Positions 59,327 through 64,000 of a DNA stretch of 64,000 nt are shown here, one piece after another. The stretch's first letter is position 1, and each line of letters begins with the position of its first letter. Below the pieces are notes generated by a model, which did no database searches, was not told the origin of the DNA, and saw only the letters and a program-made list of their open reading frames with translations. The stretch is from Bacillota bacterium. Lineage in GTDB: Bacteria; Bacillota; Sulfobacillia; JAJZYS01; JAJZLH01. The translations under genes and the position numbers were made by a program. Where the stretch lies: assembly GCA_021850485.1 (NCBI GenBank), contig JAJZLY010000009.1:39374-103373 (forward strand). Direction: 5' to 3'.

Positions 59327-59884
59327 ATGAGCAGGCACCGTGGCTGGTGGCGAGAACTTCCCTATGGACGGGCGGTGCGCTTTGCGGCCGTGGCGTTCGT
59401 GGCGGGCGGTTTGCTGGTCCTGCCGTCGCAGTTGGCCACCCCCCTGCTTGATCCGGCGCTGGATGTGGCGGTGGTGATCGTGGTGGTGGCCCTTGGCGTA
59501 GCGGCCGACATGGTGGGCGTGGCGTCGACCCGGGCCAAGGAACAGCCGTTCTTGTCCCGAGCCGCCAAGCGCACGCCGGGAGCTAGGCAAAGCCTGTACC
59601 TGGTGCGCCATGCCGATCGAGTGGCGACCGTGATGTCCGATCTGGTCGGCGATACCACCGGTACGGTGGCGGGGGCGCTGGCAGCGGCGATGGCCGTGCG
59701 GCTGGCGGAGCCGAAGTCGATCGCCGTGGTGACCGCCATCGCCGTGGGGGTACTATCGGCCGTTACGGTCGGCCTGAAGGCCCTGTCCAAGTACCTGGCG
59801 GTACACCGGGCAGACAGCGTGGTAACCTTTGCCGGCCGCCTGCTGGCAACTGTTGGATTCGACCCGGCTCGATCGAAGGGGTGA
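59327..59884 (+). CDS. oapA: OapA-like OLE RNA-binding membrane protein
   Basis: A 185-residue protein with about four hydrophobic segments (FAAVAFVAGGLLVLPSQL, LDVAVVIVVVALGVAADMVG and two near the C-terminus). The segment VAADMVGVASTRAKEQPFLS, then RTPGARQSLYLVRHADRVAT and MSDLVGDTTGTVAGA, is like OapA proteins and remotely like the DUF21/CNNM transporter domain. OapA dimers bind OLE RNA and bring it to the membrane. ATG 59327 gives a family-like N-terminus but has no good ribosome site; GTG 59270 adds 19 residues and would overlap the RNA end. It lies between the OLE RNA and dxs, as in B. halodurans. Confidence 0.82.
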   Translation: MSRHRGWWRELPYGRAVRFAAVAFVAGGLLVLPSQLATPLLDPALDVAVVIVVVALGVAADMVGVASTRAKEQPFLSRAAKRTPGARQSLYLVRHADRVATVMSDLVGDTTGTVAGALAAAMAVRLAEPKSIAVVTAIAVGVLSAVTVGLKALSKYLAVHRADSVVTFAGRLLATVGFDPARSKG

Positions 59885-59890
59885 CGCCGG

Positions 59891-61777
59891 ATGGCGCTAT
59901 TGGATCAGATCAAAAACCCACATGACGTGGCGCAGCTTTCGGCCGATGAACTGACCCGTCTGGCCCAAGAGATCCGCCAGCGCATCATTGACGCTGTGTC
60001 ACAAAACGGTGGTCATCTGGCGCCACCTCTGGGCACGGTCGAGCTGACGATCGCCCTACACGCCGTCTTCGAGTCGCCTACCGATCGCATCGTCTGGGAC
60101 GTTGGCCACCAGGCGTACGCCCACAAGCTGCTGACCGGGCGGGCAGGTGCTTTCTCCACTATCCGCCGCAAGGGTGGGCTCTCCGGCTACCTCAGGCGCA
60201 CCGAGTCAGAACACGACTGGTTTGGTGCCGGCCACGCCTCCACCTCGATTGCAGCCGCCGTTGGCATGGCCAAGGCGCGAGACCTGCAAGGGGACAGGCA
60301 TCGGGTTGTCGCCGTGGTCGGCGACGGTGCCATGACCGGCGGACTGGCCTATGAGGCGCTGAATAATCTGGGGCACCTGGAGACGCCGATGATCGTGGTG
60401 CTCAACGACAACTCGATGTCGATCTCGGCGAATGTCGGCTCCATGTCCCGGTACCTGGCCCGGTTGCGGGCGGCTCCCTCCTTCGGCCGGCTGAAGAAGG
60501 CTGTCCAGCGCACCTTGCGCCATTTGCCGTTGGTCGGCGAGCCGCTGGTCGGAGCCGCCGGCAAGCTCAAGGAAGTCATCAAGCTGACCCTGGTACCGGA
60601 CGCTGGCGCATTCTTTGAGGAACTCGGAGTCAAGTATTTTGGACCCTTTGATGGACATGACATTGCGTCTTTGGTGGCCGTGTTCGAACTGGTCAAGGAC
60701 ACAGATGTGCCGGTGTTGGTGCATGTGGTGACCCGCAAGGGCAAGGGCTATCCATTTGCCGAAGAAGAGCCCGGCAAGTGGCACGGGGCCTCTCCCTTCG
60801 ACCCCACTACCGGCCAGGGTACTGGCAAGAAGAGCCCGCCCAAGTGGCAGGACGTTTTTGGCGAGATCTTGCTCCGGATCGCCAAGGAGGATCCGCGGGT
60901 GGTGGCGATCACCGCCGCGATGGCCGATGGAACAGGCCTTAACGCCTTCGCCCGGGAGCTGCCCGGTCGCTTCTTTGACGTCGGCATTGCCGAGGCATAT
61001 GCCGTGACCTTCGCCGGCGGCTTGGCCGCCAGCGGCATGCGGCCGGTGGCAGCCATCTACTCGACGTTTTTGCAGCGCGCCTACGACCAGATCATTCACG
61101 ACATCGCCATCCAGAAGTTGCCGGTGCTGTTTTGCATGGATCGAGCCGGTCTGGTTGGCGAAGATGGCGCCACCCACCAGGGTCTCTACGACATCGCCTA
61201 TCTGCGCTGCATTCCCTCAATCACGGTGGCAGTGCCACGCGACCAGGAGAACTTGGAGTTGTTGATCCGCGGAGCGCTGCAAGTGGACGGCCCGGTGGCG
61301 GTACGCTATCCGCGCGGTGAAGCTCTCAGCCAAGTCGGCGCCCAGGCCAAGCCCTTCGCCTGGGGGACGGGTGAAGTCCTACGAGCAGGACAAGGGGCGG
61401 CTATTTTGGCCCTAGGGCCCATGGTCTCAGTAGCCTTGGAAGCAAGAGAGATCCTGATGAGCCAGGGTATTCAGGTGACGGTTGCCGACGGCCGTTTCGT
61501 CAAGCCGCTCGATCAAGAGTTGATCCGGGACCTGGCATCGCGGCACGAGCTTTTGTTCACTGTAGAGGAAGGCACGGCCATGGGCGGTTTCGGATCGGCG
61601 GTGCTGGAGTGGGTCGAAGCCGAGGGACTGGACTGTCGCGTGCAGATCTGGGGCACGCCGGATCGCATCATCGAACACGGCTCTCGTCAAGAGAACTTGG
61701 AGGAGGTTGGCCTGACCGCTGATCGGTTGAGTAATGCGATCAGCCAGGCACTCGGCACGGCGCGACACGTTTCATGA
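59891..61777 (+). CDS. dxs: 1-deoxy-D-xylulose-5-phosphate synthase
   Basis: A 628-residue thiamine-diphosphate enzyme, the first step of the MEP isoprenoid pathway. IVWDVGHQAYAHKLLTGR, SEHDWFGAGHASTSIAAAVG, the ThDP motif VGDGAMTGGLAYEALNN, DRAGLVGEDGATHQGLYDIA and PVAVRYPRGEAL are diagnostic. Full length. GGGGTGACGCCGG precedes the ATG, six bases after oapA. With ispA it gives the isoprenoid character of this locus. Confidence 0.96.
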   Translation: MALLDQIKNPHDVAQLSADELTRLAQEIRQRIIDAVSQNGGHLAPPLGTVELTIALHAVFESPTDRIVWDVGHQAYAHKLLTGRAGAFSTIRRKGGLSGYLRRTESEHDWFGAGHASTSIAAAVGMAKARDLQGDRHRVVAVVGDGAMTGGLAYEALNNLGHLETPMIVVLNDNSMSISANVGSMSRYLARLRAAPSFGRLKKAVQRTLRHLPLVGEPLVGAAGKLKEVIKLTLVPDAGAFFEELGVKYFGPFDGHDIASLVAVFELVKDTDVPVLVHVVTRKGKGYPFAEEEPGKWHGASPFDPTTGQGTGKKSPPKWQDVFGEILLRIAKEDPRVVAITAAMADGTGLNAFARELPGRFFDVGIAEAYAVTFAGGLAASGMRPVAAIYSTFLQRAYDQIIHDIAIQKLPVLFCMDRAGLVGEDGATHQGLYDIAYLRCIPSITVAVPRDQENLELLIRGALQVDGPVAVRYPRGEALSQVGAQAKPFAWGTGEVLRAGQGAAILALGPMVSVALEAREILMSQGIQVTVADGRFVKPLDQELIRDLASRHELLFTVEEGTAMGGFGSAVLEWVEAEGLDCRVQIWGTPDRIIEHGSRQENLEEVGLTADRLSNAISQALGTARHVS

Positions 61778-61805
61778 GATTTCGCCACGAGCCGGTCGGT
61801 TGGCC

Positions 61806-62435
61806 CTAGCCCCGAGCAGCGCCATGATGGCCTGTGATCTGGCTGCCCTGAGCGAAGCGGAGCAACACCGGCGGCATCAGGCTGAGCACGCTTAGGGAGG
61901 CGGGCGGAGGTTGACCCAATCGGACCCGATCGGCCAGATCCAACCCCATCGACGCACAGGCCAGCGCCAAGATCACACCGGTGTGCGTGACCACGACGAT
62001 ATCTTGATCTTGTGGCTGAGCGCCGGCCCAGGCGAATACCCGCTGGGCGAAACGGCGAAACGATTCACCACCAGGCGGCACGCTGTCTACTGTATCCGCC
62101 AGGTAGGACCTCCAGGCGGCAGGGAAGAGCTGGGCAGACTCGGCCATGGTGTGCCCAGCGAATTCGCCTAGATCCACTTCAGCCAAGGCTGGCATGACTT
62201 CGACCGAAAGGCGCAGGGTGCGCTGCAAGATGGTGGCACTCGCCACCGCTCGTTGCGCCGGGGACGCGATCAGCCTGGTAGGCTGGACGGCTTCCAGGAT
62301 GCTGGCTGTCCGGTACAGCGCCATCTCGGCATCGGAAGCGAGCGGCACCTCGATGCGCCCCCACCAGCGGTCGGACAGTGACTGGGAGATGGCGCCGTGG
62401 CGGACCAAGAAAAAGATGAGCGGTCGCCTCCTCAT
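61806..62435 (-). CDS. Histidine phosphatase family protein
   Basis: A 209-residue phosphoglycerate-mutase-like protein. The catalytic core is FFLVRHGAISQSLSDRWWGR with the phospho-accepting His, RLIASPAQRAVASAT, LAEVDLGEFAGHTMAES (general acid Glu), and DIVVVTHTGVILALACAS with the second His. The RHG lacks the usual following acidic residue. Substrate is unknown; relatives include alpha-ribazole phosphatase and broad acid phosphatases. It converges on dxs, with 28 bases between stops, and lies downstream of the ABC permease genes on the same strand. Confidence 0.85.
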   Translation of the reverse strand: MRRRPLIFFLVRHGAISQSLSDRWWGRIEVPLASDAEMALYRTASILEAVQPTRLIASPAQRAVASATILQRTLRLSVEVMPALAEVDLGEFAGHTMAESAQLFPAAWRSYLADTVDSVPPGGESFRRFAQRVFAWAGAQPQDQDIVVVTHTGVILALACASMGLDLADRVRLGQPPPASLSVLSLMPPVLLRFAQGSQITGHHGAARG

Positions 62436-62472
62436 GAGATCGGCGATGTGAGGCGCCTAGGCCACGATGCCA

Positions 62473-62506
62473 CACGGGTCAGACCCTCTGTTGGGCCTGA
62501 CCCGTG
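62473..62506. terminator. Hairpin between the permease operon and the phosphatase gene
   Basis: CACGGGTCAG (62473-62482) pairs with CTGACCCGTG (62497-62506), and an inner CCC/GGG adds three pairs after one mismatch. It lies between the minus-strand permease stop at 62578 and the phosphatase start at 62435. It probably ends the permease transcript. No U-tract follows on the minus strand. Confidence 0.5.
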
Positions 62507-62577
62507 GGCTGTGCACCTAAAATCATGTGAGCCATGCCGTTTTCGGGTTCACGGCGGCGCAGTCAATACCAGAACTG

Positions 62578-63531
62578 CTAGCTGTACTGAACCCGCGGGT
62601 CGACGAAGGCGTAGAGCAAGTCGGCGATCAAGTTACCAAAGACCGTGAGCAACCCGACGATCAACACCGCCGCCAACACAATCGGATAGTCGTGATTAAT
62701 CAGGGCGTTATAGGTGAGCAGGCCCATGCCTGGGTAGTTGAAGACTTGCTCAAGAAAGAGGTTGCCGGCGAACAGGGTTGGGATCGAAAATCCCACGAAG
62801 GTGATCAGCGGCAGCACCGAGTTGCGAAGCCCGTGCTTGAACAGTACAGACCATTCCGAAAGGCCCTTGGCTCGGGCGGTGCGGATGTAATCTTGGACCA
62901 AGGTCTCGCTCATGGCGGTGCGCATGTACCGGCCCCAGCCGGCCACGGTCAGCAGAATCAGCGTGATACTTGGCAGAGCGATGTGCGAGATCCACACCAC
63001 GAAACCAACCGGAGGCTGGCCCGGATTGGCGAGTCCGCCCGGTGGGAACCAACTGAGGTAGAAGGAGAAGATCATGATCATCACTAGGCCGAGCCAAAAG
63101 GTCGGCATCGAATAGAAAAAGTAACTGAAAGACGTCAGGGCGTGGTCGTCCCACTTGTTCACCCGGTTGGCCTGATAGGTGCCCATGGCGATCGAGAGCA
63201 CGTGGGCGAAGATAACGGCGATCCCGATCAGCGCCAGCGTGCGGGGAAGCGCCACCGACATCAGCTGCATCACGGTCTGGTTCTGAAAGTAAGAGATGCC
63301 CAGATTGCCCTGGAGGACTTGTCCAAGCCAGCGCACATACTGAATCGGCAGCGGCAGGTTCAACCCGTACTCGGCGTTGAACAGCGCCACCATGCGCGGG
63401 GTCGCCTTCGGTCCGAGCATGGTGTAGACCGGGCTTCCAGGCACCAAGTGGACGATCAGAAACGAGATCATGGTCACGCCGATCATGGTCGGGATGGCCT
63501 GGAGAAGGCGGGAAATCGTGTATTTGAGCAC
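62578..63531 (-). CDS. Oligopeptide/dipeptide-type ABC transporter permease (DppB/OppB-like)
   Basis: A 317-residue membrane protein with six segments. N-terminal IPTMIGVTMISFLIVHLVPG and the loop PRMVALFNAEYGLNLPLPIQ are typical DppB features. The EAA-type motif YIRTARAKGLSEWSVLFKHG contacts the ATPase subunits, and VEQVFNYPGMGLL-like LEQVFNYPGMGLLTYNALIN follows. It pairs with the second permease just upstream, three bases away. ATPase and binding-protein genes are presumably beyond the window edge, so the cargo (peptide, nickel or sugar) is not known. Confidence 0.92.
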   Translation of the reverse strand: MLKYTISRLLQAIPTMIGVTMISFLIVHLVPGSPVYTMLGPKATPRMVALFNAEYGLNLPLPIQYVRWLGQVLQGNLGISYFQNQTVMQLMSVALPRTLALIGIAVIFAHVLSIAMGTYQANRVNKWDDHALTSFSYFFYSMPTFWLGLVMIMIFSFYLSWFPPGGLANPGQPPVGFVVWISHIALPSITLILLTVAGWGRYMRTAMSETLVQDYIRTARAKGLSEWSVLFKHGLRNSVLPLITFVGFSIPTLFAGNLFLEQVFNYPGMGLLTYNALINHDYPIVLAAVLIVGLLTVFGNLIADLLYAFVDPRVQYS

Positions 63532-63534
63532 TTC

Positions 63535-64000
63535 CTATGCCCTCCCTTCCCGCAACCGAGGGTCAAAGCTGGCGCGTAGGGCGTCTCCAAGGAAGTTGAC
63601 GCCAAGTTCGGCGGCAACGATGGCCAGTCCAGGTGGGTAGATCAGCCACCAGGCGTTCTGAAAGATGTAATTGGTGCCATCGGCCAGCATGCCACCCCAG
63701 TTGGGTGTCGGTGGCGGTAGGCCAAGACCCAGGAAACTCAGTCCTGCGACCGTCAAAATGGCGCTTCCGACAGAGAAGGTGGCTGTGACCATCACCACGC
63801 CCATCACGTTCGGAAGCAGATGGCGCAACATCAGCCGCCAGGTTCCCGACCCCAGGGAGCGGGCCGCATGCACGAATTCACGTTGCTTGAGGGTGAGCAC
63901 CTCAGCTCGGACCAGCCGGGCCGTGCCTAGCCAACTCAACACCGAGATTACGACCACCAAGAGTATGGCGCTGGGCGAGAAGATAGAGTCGACCAAGAGC
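63535..64000 (-). CDS. Oligopeptide/dipeptide-type ABC transporter permease (DppC/OppC-like), cut by window edge
   Basis: The C-terminal part (at least 154 residues) of the second permease. The frame remains open to base 64000, so the start lies outside the window. The EAA-type motif FVHAARSLGSGTWRLMLRHL and the family-typical LTVAGLSFLGLGLPPPTPNW with GMLADG and WWLIYPPGLAIV are present, as is the ending LGDALRASFDPRLRE. It would heterodimerise with the DppB-like protein encoded three bases downstream. Confidence 0.92.
   Translation of the reverse strand, partial: LLVDSIFSPSAILLVVVISVLSWLGTARLVRAEVLTLKQREFVHAARSLGSGTWRLMLRHLLPNVMGVVMVTATFSVGSAILTVAGLSFLGLGLPPPTPNWGGMLADGTNYIFQNAWWLIYPPGLAIVAAELGVNFLGDALRASFDPRLREGRA

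Noticed and set aside
1-64000. tRNA, rRNA, CRISPR arrays, insertion sequences and prophage
   Set aside because: No cloverleaf with T-loop consensus, no regularly spaced repeats, and no transposase or integrase motifs were seen by eye. A dedicated scan could still find a missed tRNA.

Overview
This is about 64 kb of GC-rich chromosome. It most likely comes from a deep-branching, high-GC member of the Bacillota (Symbiobacteria/Thermaerobacter/Sulfobacillus-like). That placement is inferred from gene content, not from a marker-gene tree. The evidence is the order efp-accC-Asp23-AmaP-DUF2273-nusB-folD-xseA-xseB-ispA-[OLE RNA]-oapA-dxs, a two-subunit glycine decarboxylase with a LipM-type octanoyltransferase, YqeG, YitT and DUF554 proteins, and many GTG/TTG starts behind strong Shine-Dalgarno sequences. 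I see no rRNA, tRNA, insertion sequence, prophage or CRISPR array.

Layout. 1-4.5 kb holds small housekeeping and orphan genes, including a glutaredoxin-like gene whose first redox cysteine codon is an in-frame TGA (probable selenocysteine). 4.5-12.1 kb is a TetR-controlled fatty-acid/acyl-CoA degradation operon: two acyl-CoA dehydrogenases, acyl-CoA ligase, thiolase, 3-hydroxyacyl-CoA dehydrogenase with a detached extra C-terminal domain, and enoyl-CoA hydratase. 12.2-13.8 kb carries rhomboid, ferredoxin and YqeG. 13.8-16.2 kb encodes two DivIVA-like coiled-coil proteins. 16.4-29.3 kb is a Pel-like exopolysaccharide locus: PelF and PelG homologues, two large polytopic membrane proteins, a GAF/degenerate HD-GYP protein, a GH114-type hydrolase, a family 2 glycosyltransferase, an ATP-grasp enzyme and a NodB-type deacetylase. 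29.3-35.7 kb mixes shikimate genes (aroE, aroC, aroK-aroB fusion) with a prepilin peptidase and a second copy of one large membrane protein.

35.7-42.5 kb is a Tad/Flp pilus operon preceded by a promoter, a cyclic-di-GMP-I (GEMM) riboswitch and a terminator with a competing hairpin. 42.6-44.1 kb has a CofE-like gene and a decayed toxin-antitoxin pair. 44.2-50.5 kb is the glycine cleavage operon (gcvT-gcvH-gcvPA-gcvPB-lipM-glyA), followed by aroQ, an Xaa-Pro peptidase, efp and accC. 54.0-61.8 kb is the envelope/isoprenoid block with a roughly 0.6 kb non-coding interval between ispA and oapA that I read as OLE RNA. The window ends on the minus strand with a histidine phosphatase and two oligopeptide-type ABC permeases, the last one cut by the window edge.

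The most notable theme is cyclic-di-GMP. A riboswitch sits ahead of the Flp pilin, and a degenerate HD-GYP protein sits inside the Pel-like cluster, where known Pel systems carry the c-di-GMP receptor PelD. Adhesive pili and matrix polysaccharide may therefore share one second messenger. The other two highlights are the probable selenoprotein and the OLE RNA/OapA pair.
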